Assembly: GCA_914767715.1 (NCBI GenBank)
Contig: OU612065.1
Coordinates: forward strand, 38,314,001-38,378,000
Length of the DNA stretch: 64,000 nt
Direction of reading: 5' to 3'
Source of the DNA: Membranipora membranacea
Lineage: Eukaryota; Bryozoa; Gymnolaemata; Cheilostomatida; Membraniporidae
The stretch's first letter is position 1, and each line of letters begins with the position of its first letter. Position numbers and translations under genes: made by a program. Below are positions 11,622 to 24,100 of the stretch, one piece after another. The notes under the pieces are model-generated. The model searched no databases, was not told the origin of the DNA, and saw only the letters and a list, made by a program, of their open reading frames with translations.

Positions 11622-13845
11622 GTATGTAGCATCATTTCATCAATACAGTACTGCTGTAATCTAAGCAAGGAGTTGCTCCTTGATCTAACTCCACTACAGC
11701 CGTCTTATCTTGTAGTTCTGTTGTTTTCGAGTGGTGTCAAATGCAATGATAAATCAGCTATGTTCATGCTTATCATTTGTTACTTACGGTTAAGCAAAAC
11801 CGCCAATTTTTCCCGCATAATATAACCGCCACACAAAAGAAAACAAGTATGATGTGCAGCTACGGTGGCAGTTATGGTCAGACCAAACATGCCATTTGAT
11901 TCAGAAATTGACACAGAAAACATAGAGGTCGCGGTTTTGGTCAGACCAAAACAGCCATAATTACAGGGACTGGGGATATTATGTGGAGAAATTGGCAGGT
12001 TGGGTCGACCGTAGTTACCTTGCTCACTGTTTTCTGCGTTTTTAAGGAAAAAACCTTAAAAACAGTGACTGGCATTACAAAGGTTATCAGTCGAAGCATC
12101 TGAAACAACTTAATGTTAGGAATTAGGATATGTTATTATTAAGTATTTGTATAATTTCTATTCAGAGAGAAAGCATCATGTGACACTCTGGAAGGACACA
12201 TCTGGAAATAATCTACTGCACATTGCTGCTGCAGCCGACCACAAAGGATTTATAACACGAGTTATACAGACCCAGGATATGACTGAAATAAGTGATGCTT
12301 TGAGGAGTAGAAACTCCTATGGTTGTACGCCCTACCATAGCTGTAAAAGTGGACAACTACCGAATATCCTAGCTTGGACTGAGCAACAAAGGAAATCTTA
12401 CCCTCTACTGCAACCACCTCGTGTTCTCATCTTCTATTCAGACACAGATCGCCCTGGATGTGATGCAGAGTTGAGAAGTTTTGAGGACGCTCTCCCATAT
12501 ATTGGAGTGACGGAGCCAAGTGTCATACTCAATCCGACCAAGCAAGAAATCTTCCGCATGATCCGTGAGAACCAGGAGGGTGAGGTCTCAGCCTTAGTTG
12601 TGGTCGTCATGAGCCACGGAGATAGCGGACGAGTGAATGTAGCAGATGGACAGCTAGCATTGAAAGAAATTATGATGCAGATGAATTCTTCCAAGCTAAA
12701 AGGAATTCCAAAGGTAACTTGCAACTTCTTTGGCTTGTATGACGTGTTATAGAAACTCATGAACTTTGAGCGTCAACAACATTTGCATAAAGTTTGAAAA
12801 TTAAGAATGCTATTGCACACAGTAAATTTCAATATTTACTTCGAGAAGCCAACCATATATTTGCACCTGAGCCATACAATCTCCTGTATGTTGTAAAAGT
12901 TGAATGCAAAAAAAATACACGACAGTGAAAGTAAAAAAGATAAGATTTTCCAATATTGAAACCTTTTATGGCATGCGTGAGCCATTCAATTTAACCGTCC
13001 GTATTTCAGATTCTAATACTGCAAGCGTGCCAAACAACACAGATGATGCCCAACAGAAGGCATGATCAGATGGAAGGACACGGTACAGTGCCTACCATGT
13101 CTGCAGGTAAGTCTTCAGATGATGTGTAGCATGAGCATGAGATAGGAGCATAAAGCAAATTTAATGACTGGTCATAAATGGCCACCAAAAGATACTTTCC
13201 TCAAACTTTTTTGTTAATTAATCAATCATCGTTTGTTGCAGGGATAGAGTTAGTATTTACGGATATATAAATACCTATATATAATAACTCTATGGCTCTA
13301 CCGACAAGGTATACATCATGGACGTATGCACTTCATCTCTAATTCACACATTTTATATATCAAAGCATACTGAAAAATTGTGAAATAAACTAACATAACT
13401 GGTTTTGTTAACAGATGCTTGGGACCAGGAAGAACAGGAGATCGATAGCAACTTTGGTCTCGATGCCATGCCAGGATCCAATACGGGGTCCTGCAAAGGG
13501 CAAACAAGAGTTCAACCAAACAGATCCTCTCCTGGTAGTTTTGATGTATCGGGCCCAGATATGTTGTTGCTCGCAGCCACAATTAACAATCAACTAGCTA
13601 GTAGGAATGTTATGATTCCGAAATTGGCTCACAACATCAGGGAGTCATCAACAGATGCTGATCTGCATGACATCTTTCTACAGACAACAGACGAAGTGAG
13701 GAGAGAGGTACCAGCCCAGGTACCAGAATACCGCAGCACAGCAAGACTCAAGATCTGCTTGAAACAAGTTTATAGCCCCAAAACCAAATACAAGTCTGAT
13801 GCCAAGCTGGGTCTATGGGACCGTATTCTGAAAAAAATGAAGTGA
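7802..13845 (+). CDS. Ankyrin-repeat/caspase-domain fusion protein
   Basis: Four exons, 7802-11621, 12166-12713, 13010-13106 and 13415-13845, give 4896 nt and about 1631 aa. All junctions are GT-AG and in phase. Residues 1 to about 1345 are an ankyrin array of about 30 units (TPLHLAA-type) with a 40-43 residue period. Residues about 1359-1631 are a caspase (peptidase C14) domain. It has a first strand RVLIFYSD, a catalytic His in SHG (H1424), a catalytic Cys in LQACQT (C1463), and a p10-like part with SRN in the place of the usual SWRN. Caspases cleave after Asp and form p20/p10 subunits. Ankyrin repeats bind proteins, so the array may be a sensing or recruitment platform. No signal peptide is seen, so a cytosolic location is likely. 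The ATG at 7802 follows a probable acceptor at 7780-7781. Activity is inferred, not shown, because the pentapeptide is QACQT rather than QACRG. Confidence 0.88.
11779..12020. mobile_element. MITE-like inverted-repeat element in intron 1 of the ankyrin-caspase gene
   Basis: The left end GTTACTTACGGTTAAGC and a nearby CCGCCAATTTTTCCCGCATAA reappear inverted at the right end (ATTATGTGGAGAAATTGGC, then ACCGTAGTTACC). A GGTCAGACCAAA motif occurs twice inside. There is no coding capacity. The element is about 240 bp, and both the internal symmetry and the ends suggest a non-autonomous DNA transposon. Confidence 0.55.
12025..12067. repeat. AT-rich hairpin in intron 1 of the ankyrin-caspase gene
   Basis: TTTTTAAGG, six A residues, then CCTTAAAAA form a stem-loop. 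A CACTGTTTT/AACAGTG extension is interrupted on one side. It lies directly beside the MITE-like element and may belong to it. Confidence 0.5.
12417..13845 (+). other. Caspase (C14) catalytic domain, spread over three exons
   Basis: The domain order is the strand PRVLIFYSD, then DRPGCDAEL (equivalent to the usual RxGTxxDxxxL, possible S1 arginine R1369), then VVVVMSHGDSG (His codon 12615-12617), GIPKILILQACQT (Cys codon 13028-13030), a linker of about 70 residues with several Asp, and GPDMLLLAATINNQLASRN followed by a p10-like helical region. Compared with typical effector caspases, the QACRG glycine and arginine are replaced by Thr and Gln, the Trp of SWRN is missing, and the loop after it is shortened. 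These changes leave the catalytic dyad but may alter specificity. Confidence 0.85.
13244..13294. repeat. Short hairpin element, CATAGAGTTA type
   Basis: ATAGAGTTAGTAT at the left is the near-perfect inverse (12 of 13) of ATAATAACTCTAT at the right, with an AT-rich loop. It lies in the intron before the last exon of the ankyrin-caspase gene. Relatives are at 21732-21766 and probably at 62798-62860 and 62922-62948. Confidence 0.65.
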
Positions 13846-14619
13846 AATATTGGTAGGCTATAATATCCACTTACAAAGTGGGTCACTAAAATATCACCTT
13901 CATTTGACCTGCTCCCAGCTAAATCAATTATAGCCTGTGTTTTATGCTATTACATATTTGATTTTTGTTATGACAGAAACCTACCCTATCTGACCGCAAT
14001 GCAGATTACGGGGGGGGGGGGGGGGGATAGGTCATCATTTTTTAATTGACCATTGCATGCAGGAGCACATTGGAGGCCCCAACCAATCACGTACATTGCT
14101 AAGTGACATCATTATCTGGGTCTTGGAATTAACTTCCCTGGTTGTGACATCCTAACACCACCATTAATTCTGGCCCAGAAGAGCTTTGGTGTTTTTCCTA
14201 TGTAAATATTACATAACATGTCATTAGTAACTGCCGCACTATAACATTTTGTGTTAATGTGTGCGACTCTTCGATTCGATATTCCCGGAGCTTCTCAATT
14301 ATGTTACTGACTCATTTTTAATCAGAAATCCCACTATTATAGTGTGTTGGCTCTGATTTGTTTTTTGGTAGGACAGTCTATAAGACTCAGCACGTTGGCT
14401 AGTCCACTATTTAATGTAAGTGTTACTTTTTAATCATCATCTTTGATCATTTTTACAACAGATAAGCATTTATGATTATAAATCCCTATACTGCACAAAC
14501 CTAAACAATATAGATTGATTAACAACTGTTACCTATACTCTTGTGATAGCGGATGGAACTTGCTCATACAGTTAGAACTGTCAAGTTATGCCTTTGCATT
14601 ACCGGTCAATAATTTTTGT
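13846..14619. other. Intergenic region between the convergent ankyrin-caspase and macroglobulin genes
   Basis: No gene is seen. The region should contain the 3' UTR of the ankyrin-caspase gene, but I find no canonical AATAAA. It includes a run of 17 G (14010-14026). The remainder, up to the macroglobulin stop at 15191, holds the SINE-like element below and simple AT-rich sequence. Confidence 0.6.
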
Positions 14620-14805
14620 AAAAATTTGTTGGATTCATCAGTGTTGTTGAAATTGCAACGGCAGATAGAGAAAGAAGAAAGTGTGCCAAGCTGCATGTAT
14701 GTTGGGACCTAAGTGGGCTCCAGAGACTGCAGCTGGACTCAAACTCAAGACCTCCAACACTGCTGTGTTTGTAGTGAGGCGCTCTAACCAACTAAGCTAC
14801 CTCTT
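14620..14805 (-). mobile_element. tRNA-derived SINE
   Basis: Read on the minus strand, it begins with a clear A box (GTAGCTTAGTTGGTTAGAGC) followed by a degenerate B box (GGTCTTGAGTTTGAGTCC) at tRNA-like spacing. A non-tRNA body of about 100 bp follows, containing a CTTTCTTCTTTCTCT tract. The tRNA part has no pairing acceptor stem, so it is a retroposon and not a tRNA gene. The 3' boundary is approximate. Confidence 0.7.
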
Positions 14806-15190
14806 TCTACTTAGGAACGGCATAAGTCCTACACTTATGAGCGTAAGATACAGGTAGTTGTTAGTGATGGGTAGTGATCATTGATCATGTCAATGTAGTG
14901 GATATGTATGTATGTGTGTAAGTATGATATGTATGTGGTGATTTCTCTCCATAGGGTATGCCGAATGAAAAGTAAAATACAAGAATAAGTTTGTATTGCA
15001 TGTAAAATAAGTTTTTCTCTAACAAAGATTGTCATAGAAAGCGAGAACTCGTAAAAAAGAGGCACACAATTTTTGTATTTACATTATTAAATCTTTGAAG
15101 ATAACAAATTAAAGTAAAAAAACAAAATATTTACAAAGAATACGCATTATATCACTCTCCATTTTCAACCATGAAATAGTGCTGTTAGAT

Positions 15191-18100
15191 TCAGATAATT
15201 CTTTGTAAAACATACAAAAATATCAAACCATACACATTTGGCAGCATCACTGAAGCCGAGTTGTAGTTGGGGCAGTAAGGACATTGATAAGATCCACATA
15301 CCAGGCAGACTGTTAACTTCATAAGCTCAAACTTCTCATAGTAGCCGGAAAAGTAGTTACCTGTAATGAGGCGATAATGGTTGTAGGCTTTTTTTAATAA
15401 AAATTTCAGCTCAGTTGGTTCCAGCTAGCCAATGTGTCGTCTCTGATTGGTTGGGTTAGAAATAGAGACAACTTGCTCCGCCCAATCAATCAGATTCAAA
15501 GCAAACACACCAGCTAGTTCCAGCATAAACCACTACCTTGCAAGAATTTTTTCACAAATTATTTGGAATAACCTCTAGAACATGATACTGATAGCCTTGC
15601 AAAATGGTGGACAGATCAGATGTAATTTAGCATGGAGATTTCAAATTTGACATCCATCATGCTTTAAACACATTCCTTGTCTATCAATAAGATAAGTTCT
15701 GTTGATTACTCCTGATGTTCATAACTGATCAGTAAGCTAGGAACAATGATATGATGAGTTTAATATTCCTTTAAAACACAGAAGTTGTTATATAAATTAC
15801 AAGATTTTTTCTTTACCCTGTCACCCAGTTCTTTTGAGAAGAGCTGGAGAGTATCTGTGTTTTCTCATATTTTATTGAAACTAAAATTAAAACAACCTGA
15901 TAGCATCCCATACACTTACCTGGCTCATAGTATTCATAAACCTTGATTGGGGTCAATTCAGCCATGTTTGCAACTGGAAACCATCTATATGCTGTGTATT
16001 TAACGCAGTTATCGTACGTGTGGTCCAACTGTAACAAAGAGCAAAATAATAACTTAATGTTCTGGTAAATTGCTGGATCTGTAGGGCTTCTATTTTATGG
16101 GCACCAGTTTTATGAGATCTCTCCCTCCTCATGTGACGTCCCTTTGTTATTGCTAGGATTGCACACCAAAGGATGGCTTGACAGGTGTGAAACGATTGTG
16201 GTATTTAAGAGTTGTGTTCTTGTTCCATTGGAGGGAACAACTCAGAGAGTTAAGTTGCATGCTATATCAGGCTATATCATTACACACATCATACGGACTC
16301 TGGGGTATGTTTTAGCACACCACTGAATGCTCTTAATTTTGCTAAACGCATTCCGCATTCCGCATAGATGGTTGGGGGAAATAACTCACATAGTCAAAGT
16401 AGAAAATTGCAATTCCGTTTGCGACATCTTGCTCGCCTGCTCGTAGTGAGGTAGTAGCTTTGACAGCCTTGACATATGCTTGTATTGCCCACACAGCTAG
16501 TCTATATCCTGTAGGTATACCGATCTCAAGAACAGCCATCCCACTTCTCTCTGTCGGACCATTCCACCTGTAAACGGAACAAAACAGTAGAGAGCTGCTA
16601 CTGTGTGTTCATCACTCAATACGTTTTCGATAGATTAGCTTTAAAATCTCAGCATACCTTTGATGTATTTTGCTGCAGAAAACAAAACAGGATATGGAAA
16701 TCCGCCTACAAAAATATCCATCAAGGGCCTTTTTTCAGATTGATTAATGATTATTGCCAGAAAACAATTTGTTTCTTGCATCCGGTGATCTTCCTAGTTT
16801 GCTTGGCTGACTGATCACCATATACAGCAGCACACCTCAGCACACCTCAATACACCGCATCACATCTCACCATACCATACAACACAAATACCATTATGGC
16901 ATGGTCACTGCAGAAACATGATCAGGGTGAATTTACCGGTAAACATTCATCCAATATGACATTACCTTGGACATATATGGTAATGTATTAAAGAATGGTT
17001 GAATCCTCCCGTTGTAATGTTCACGTTGTAAACGCCTAAATCAAAGATGTCAGGTATGGGCGGAGGAGACAACATTTCCTGTGCGTCAAAGTTCTGAGTT
17101 GTCTCCATCTGGACTAGAGCTATACCATGTCCTTTGGCTGAAGCCCCCAATGTACCCCAATGTGATGGAGTCTGAAATCATACAGTTACAGATGAGACTA
17201 GTAAGAAATGGTGGCGTGCAGTGAGATTATCTACTGCTGCGTGACCTGCTCAGCGATAGTTGCTTGTTCCTGCGGTATGGTGATTTCACATAGTTGTCAT
17301 AGCTAAGAAAAAAACTGCCCAGTCACAAAAGTTGCTTTGGTTTAACTTTTTTTACGGCACACAGCTAGTTACAAAGAATCTCATTATCTAGGCAATATCT
17401 ATGATGCGTTTTCTGACCAAAAAAAATTGACGTTCTCTAATTACCTTGAATCTCTGAAGTTCAAACCAGTTTGACTGATCGATGTGTATAGTGTGTACCC
17501 AATCCTCCACCTGATCTGAGGTGAAGGTGAAGGTCATGTCGTAGCTCACTCTGTCCTGATTCTTATTGGCTAACGCTTTTAGAGCTTGCACAGCTACTAA
17601 AGTGTCCTACGACAATCAGAGAGAATTTCTAACTCAGATACGGATAATCTCTTCTCACTTCATATCTCAGGGATCAAATAATTGCTAGAGTTTAGTTTAG
17701 CTTGTTTGTAAGCTGGGGCTTACTTGAAAGTACATCATTTTGTTAGCTAAGGTGAGAGTTTAATGAGACTGAGAAAATGTCAGTATTGATGTTTAAATCT
17801 TTTGACAGCAAGGACATTAGATTGAAACAAGTCAAATAAATGATTGATTTTAAAATTTACCTGCGATGAAGAGAATCCGCCCACCCACATGTGCTGCTCC
17901 TGTAGGAATCTCTGTATCGGATCGACTTGTTTGTTGAGACTCGCTGCAGAGCCTCCGTTCTCCATGATAGACAGCATTGCGTAGGATGTCGCTGACACAG
18001 TATACGCACAGGCAGCGTATGTACTCTTCGGCAGCAGATTTATGATTGTGTCTAGTGTAGAGGTAGACTGAACTATTGCGTCCACCTTCTCATCAGACCA

Positions 18101-21100
18101 GTAATACATGCCATTCACTGCCAAACAGAGTAAAAGGGTGTTTCCCAGTTGAGAATAAAGAAAAGAACCAGCAGTTTTATAGCGTTCAGATTAAACCTGA
18201 GAAGGATTCATGGATCTATGGGTACCTGAAACATGGAAATATAGACTTAGCTAGACTAGCTCACTCTACACTTGCAGAAACACTCATCAAACAAAAAGAT
18301 GCTATAGATGGAACTCAGGTATGTGATACATTGATTGATTGATCATAATGAGCAGGTGATACCTATTATCTATCCATACCTTGCCTTCTTATAGATAGTA
18401 ACTTAATAAACGCTCTCTGGTTGATTCCTGTATTACTGGTCAGCATCAATGCGTAGGTTACTATGGACAGCTCAAATGGGTCACTAGTCTGATTATAGTG
18501 CCTCTCCAGGTAAGATGTTGCTTTTTGCCTTGCTAGTATAACGTTGTTACTCTGGAACATCATAATCATAGATATGACACTGTTGCAGCTTAGCCAAATA
18601 CACTGTTTCTCCTTTTTTCAATTTTTGATTTAGCAAAAGTGGTCAGCATTAAAAAAGTCTTGTTGCTCATCAAAAGGCGGCGATCAATTCTCGTTGAACA
18701 ATATTGGCTAAAGGTCATTGAGAACAAAGAAAAATCAAGATTCTGTACCTGTTCAGAGCACATAGCACAAGACAGTGAGAGGATTGAAGACCCAAAGTGT
18801 ATAAGCCGGTATTAATATAAATATATAGGAGATGAGTTGTTATAAAGAGTATATTACAGAGTGTATATTACAGAGTGTATATCTGACTCACCAATGCAGT
18901 AGCAGTAGAAGCTTTAGACAAGGAGATAACACACAGGGCGGTCAGAGCCAGATTAGCAGGTTCTGTTATGCCGTTCACCGTAATATCGACTTTACTCTAA
19001 TAAAGCAGGATAGAGTTTGAATAAGACTATTTTGTGGGTGATTAAATCTCAACAGGGCCAAAGTCGTCTGCCCTTATTTGTTCGATAATCGGCTACAACA
19101 GCCGATGTAGGTCAAAACCTTATGGAAATAAAACTGGACACATTTTAGTTAAAAAATATGCAAGTCTGATTGTGGTGGTAATAGAAAGCTTGATCTCAAT
19201 GGAATTCAAATGAAAGAAAGCAGCAGATAATTTATGTTGTCATTCATAAAAATGTATATTGAGCTAACCACTATAATATTCTTCAGAAAATAATTTAGTT
19301 AGCTTGTTTGTATTTACTCCTTATTGAACTGGAGTAGGAGGTGGCTCAGTGGTTAGAGCGGCGGTCCTTCTGCATGCAAATGTTGAAGGTCGTGGGTTCG
19401 AATCCCACTGCAGCCCACTGACTACTGGGAGTTGTTGGACCCACAAACTGAGAGCCAATAGGTGCAGACGTTGCAGCCTCGCCCTTAAGGCACACACAAT
19501 TTCGCCGCCACTATGTGGTGAGTGACTAACCCTTGCGATTTTAACCATTTTTAACCATTAAACACATGACGTGTTTATACCTCAAACAGGCGAGTGAGAC
19601 TTCCATGTGGCTCTATAAACTTCCCGGTCGTTTGATCTTGTTGAGTTATGAGCCAGTTTGCCGTAACATTGATAGTCTCTTGTGGCATAGTGAACACATT
19701 TCTCAGATCTTGTAAAATCAAACCATCTCCCATCACTCTCAAACCTATGGCTGTCACCCTAAGGAAAAAGATTGTGAGTTGTTAATTATCCACGAGGCAG
19801 TACAAGCACAAATACAAATAAAAGCTTTAAAAATAAGAATTTGCGATAAATATCATACCACGGAGTTCGGGATAAAAAAAAACAAGTTTCACTTGTGCAA
19901 AATTGATATTCGGAGTTATGGCTCTATAAGTTGAGAGAAGATAACAGCTGATATAAAATTTTCTGAGGTTAACATTAATTTTGACCTTAATGAAAAACAT
20001 TCACGCTGATGTAGGGAGGTGGTTGATATTGAAACATTACTTCCACCACAGTGTAAGCCGGTTAGATCAGACTTTATAATTCAGAACTCCTGTTAATTCA
20101 TACAAGGAAAATTGGTTCCTTCAGCCACATCTCAATGCATTCTAATGTCACTTAATTCAGACTCTGCTTAATATAATTTTTTGTGGTCCCCAGAGGTTTG
20201 AATTAAGTGAACTGCACTGTAATATGCACTGTATTAAAATGCAAGTATTATTATGAATATAATTTAATCACCATGTGCTGGGGCCATCACTCCATCTAAA
20301 CTCATGGAACGACCCATCCGGCCGTCTATGTGCATACATCTCCTGCATCGCTAAAAATATGAGAAAAAAAGTTAGATAATTTCTTAACAATTTGGTGCAG
20401 CAGCCCACTTTGGGCATGTGCACCAATCAATTCAGGTTGGTAATCTTTGCACAGTAGCGACTGAACTGATTAAAAAGTGTTTGCTGAGTTCTCTTTCTGA
20501 AGAGTCATTCCACCTGCACTTGAAAAAGTTAGATCTGATGTCCAAATGTAAATAGGTCAATTGGGCCAGTTTGTGGCATTGTGGCTACGGCGCAGAGTGA
20601 CTCCTATCACAGAATCGATCTGCAAGCAGTGTGGCAACAGCCTCAAAGAAGCATGTGCTTTATCCCTGGGCAGCTGCAGTTGAGTTGTTGCTGATCTTAG
20701 CGTGCACAGTTATATAACAGTTCAACTCCCTCACAATCTTCTCCTACACACTGAATTGCTAAATCATTTGAAGTGATATAAACTGGATTTATAGTAAACT
20801 TATTTTAATGTAAGTTATCAGGTAGAACATGATAATATAAATCTCACCTATATTAATTCTGCCCGCGACAGTCTTGATTTTTTCCTGCGAGATTTTTCCC
20901 AGACTTCTCAGCATGTCCAGTGTGTAAACATTTACACCAAAATTAAACACTGCCTCGGCCCCGCTGTAGTATGGCTGGCCAATCAGAGTCATTGTCTTCA
21001 GGTCATATTTAGCATATGGGAAAAAGGAGATACCCACTACATCGCCTACAAATGTTCATAATAGTCAAATATTATATGAGCGATCCTTCCTATCATAATA

Positions 21101-24100
21101 ACAACAAACTTATTTTCACTGGGAGGTTGTTGCTCTTGAAAGGCTGACATTGTGTTCAGAGAGATCCCGTTACATTTTCTTTATCAAAATGACCAGTAGT
21201 TCCGTATAAGTTTACGATAACACAGGCAATAGAGATCTTAGAAAATTGTCAAATTTTGTATAAATTTAATATGGATAAGATAAAGTTGCATGCTTGCCGA
21301 CCATATACAGACCTATAACGCTGACGTAACTGACTGGAGAATCAGGTATGTAGTGAATAAATCTGCTCTCAAATATCTGATAATTTTCCTCAACTGGCAG
21401 ATAAAGGTCCGGCAGCTTCTCGGCGTCAGCTATTCTCAGATCCACCTGATAGTTAGTTATATTTCTGTCTGATATACCATCAAACTGTAACGGTATATAA
21501 TATTAGAGATACATATGGATATATTATGCTGAAAATTGTCAGTAAGTAAATTATTATTCATTTATTGATGCTTGAGGCACAGAGGTGAATTTATTTAAGG
21601 GAATAATTTTTTTTAATTTCTTGCTGTGGTGGTTATCGTGTTTTCATAGGATGGTTTTTACCCTAGCCTTGATGGGTAATATCAAAATCTCATAGTCTTT
21701 ATCTACATTGTTATAGTAATCTTGCGTAGAGAGCATAGAGTTGTTAGTATATTATAACTCTATGCTAGAAACGCACGCCTTAGGCCAGGGAGTTTGGGAT
21801 GGTCCCAAACTCCCTGCTTAGACATATGAAAAGTTTTGACGTCATAGAGTTGCTCCCCCCTATTAATCATAGTCAGTGGCTTATCTGTAGAGGGGAAGCA
21901 GTTTCATGCCTTATTTGGCTATATTATGCTGTTAACATAACTACTTATCATGGAGGGATGTAAACCATAGAATTAATATACAAAGCCTAAGATAAAACTT
22001 ACTCCGACGCTGAGTTTGTGGGCAACAGTGTGACCAGCCATAAAGGACATCGCTCTAACTGGTATAGCCACATCTCCAGTAACTACGGGTTCTACTGGTA
22101 TATAGATCTGACGACAATCACCAGCAAACACCGGTACTATTACCTACAAAGTAAACCACAGAGCTGAGTATAGGCACTGTGTTGGCTCTGATGATTGGCT
22201 GCTAGGTGGCTGCTGGGTGGCCTGCTAGCCAATCACCAGACCCAACACATTGACTGAGCTGATTATATCATCTTCAGCTACCTTCAATATTTTTTAACAA
22301 CAGGCAGTTTCTGAAATGCTATCTTCAAATTGTTTCAATTATATTCTTATTTTCATTTGATTGCTGCACTGTGGTAGCTCAATCCTTTCACCACTTATTT
22401 TCGATTCATCTTGACAAACACATTAGTTCATTAACTCACTTGATGTTCCCCGTCCACTTTGCCAGCCTCTGATGCTTGTGATCTCTCTACTTGTACAAAT
22501 TTGTATTTCTCTGATGCAGGGATCGTAATAAGTATATCCATTTCATCCGACCAATTGTTAAAAATGGTGACTCTTAATGCAACAATCTCTCCAAGTCGTA
22601 GTCGCTTATCTGCTGCCACATTTATGTACATTGGTCTACCTGAATCAAACTGCCAAAAGAGTAGTCATATAGATAGGTATTAGTTTGAGCACCCTTCCCT
22701 CTCTGTCATATAGATAGGTGGTAGTTTGAGCGCCGCCCCCCTCCTGTTCGACAGCCCAAAGCCCAACCCCCAAAGTATCAGAAAATGAATGGGGCAGCTG
22801 GTGCACAGCCCAACAAAGGGTGAGATTGTAAATCGCCTACACATGATAACATGTTAATATCAATGTTTTAGTACGGAAGCTGCAAATACTGACCAGATTT
22901 AGGCCTGGTAGTATAGCCAGACCGTTCTCTCTGCTCATAGCGAATCCAGATATAACCCAGCTCACTCCGTATGGTGGGGGTTTGAACTTTATATCCACTC
23001 TACCGTCAGCCTTAGTAAACATATCCTTCCAGAGGAACGCCCCATCTCTGTAGAATGCTCCTATCTTTTTAGTTCTCTGCCAGGCGTCATCACTTATCAG
23101 ATCCAGGTCTCTAGTTTCATTCAAATGACCTAAAGGGTAGAGAAATGAAATCTTTAATAAAATTCAAAAACAAAAACACTTTCCGCTCTCCTTATTATCT
23201 TTGGTAGACAAATTTGATTTCATACATAGATATTTTATAGGCTTCACCATAGTTGTGATCATTGTATTTTACACACACAATTTATAATGTGTTTATCATA
23301 ATTTAAGATAAAATCTGATATCAAATAATGTGTTTATAGGCCTACTGTGTATGAATAAAAGATTGAATAAAGATATCATGATATTGGGATTTCTCATAAC
23401 AATACCTGAGAGAATTTGATTTTCTCATTTTTTCAGCACCACAAATGCAACATAACAAATTTATTAAAATCTGAGTCTGAAAATTTGGTGATGTTGAGAG
23501 CTAAAACTGAAAACTTCTATAAAAGAACTCCCTCTTCATTGCGAATGGCATGCCTAAGAAAGTGGAATCTGAGCACATGAAATGGTATATCTTGACAAAG
23601 GCGTCTTAGCTTATGACAATCGGTTATTGGCAAACAAAATATTGAACTTACATCCCATTTCATCTCTTTTATCCCTGGAGCATAAGGCTACATCGTCACA
23701 CATCTGGTTCCATGTATAACAGGATAGCCCGTCCATACAAGGATACTCTCCTTTACTCATATTACAGTTTGTGTATACAGCTGATACGTTAGCATCAGTG
23801 AATATATACAGTCCGGCGTACTACAGAGAAAAAAGTACATCTTTCCATTACATGCTCATGCAGAACTTAGGTTCATAAACACTGGTAGAGTAAATCCTAT
23901 TTACTACATAAGGCCCAGAGAGCTTAACTGTATATATTTGATTTTAAGAGATACTTGAAATGAAAAAAATAATCATAAATCAGATATAATGGATACTAAA
24001 ATCCCATTAATTGATATAGTATAGTGCTTTGAAAGTTCTCAACGTTCATGTACTTTTTCAAAACAGGGTGACAACCATTTAAGATTTGAAACAGGATTCC

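Noticed and set aside
18076-18342. A plus-strand open frame partly in an intron of copy 1
   Set aside because: It overlaps exon 24 antisense and has no similarity or splice context.
19332-19404. A functional tRNA gene (A and B boxes, GGTTCGAATCCC)
   Set aside because: The acceptor-stem strands do not pair, and a SINE body and tail follow directly.
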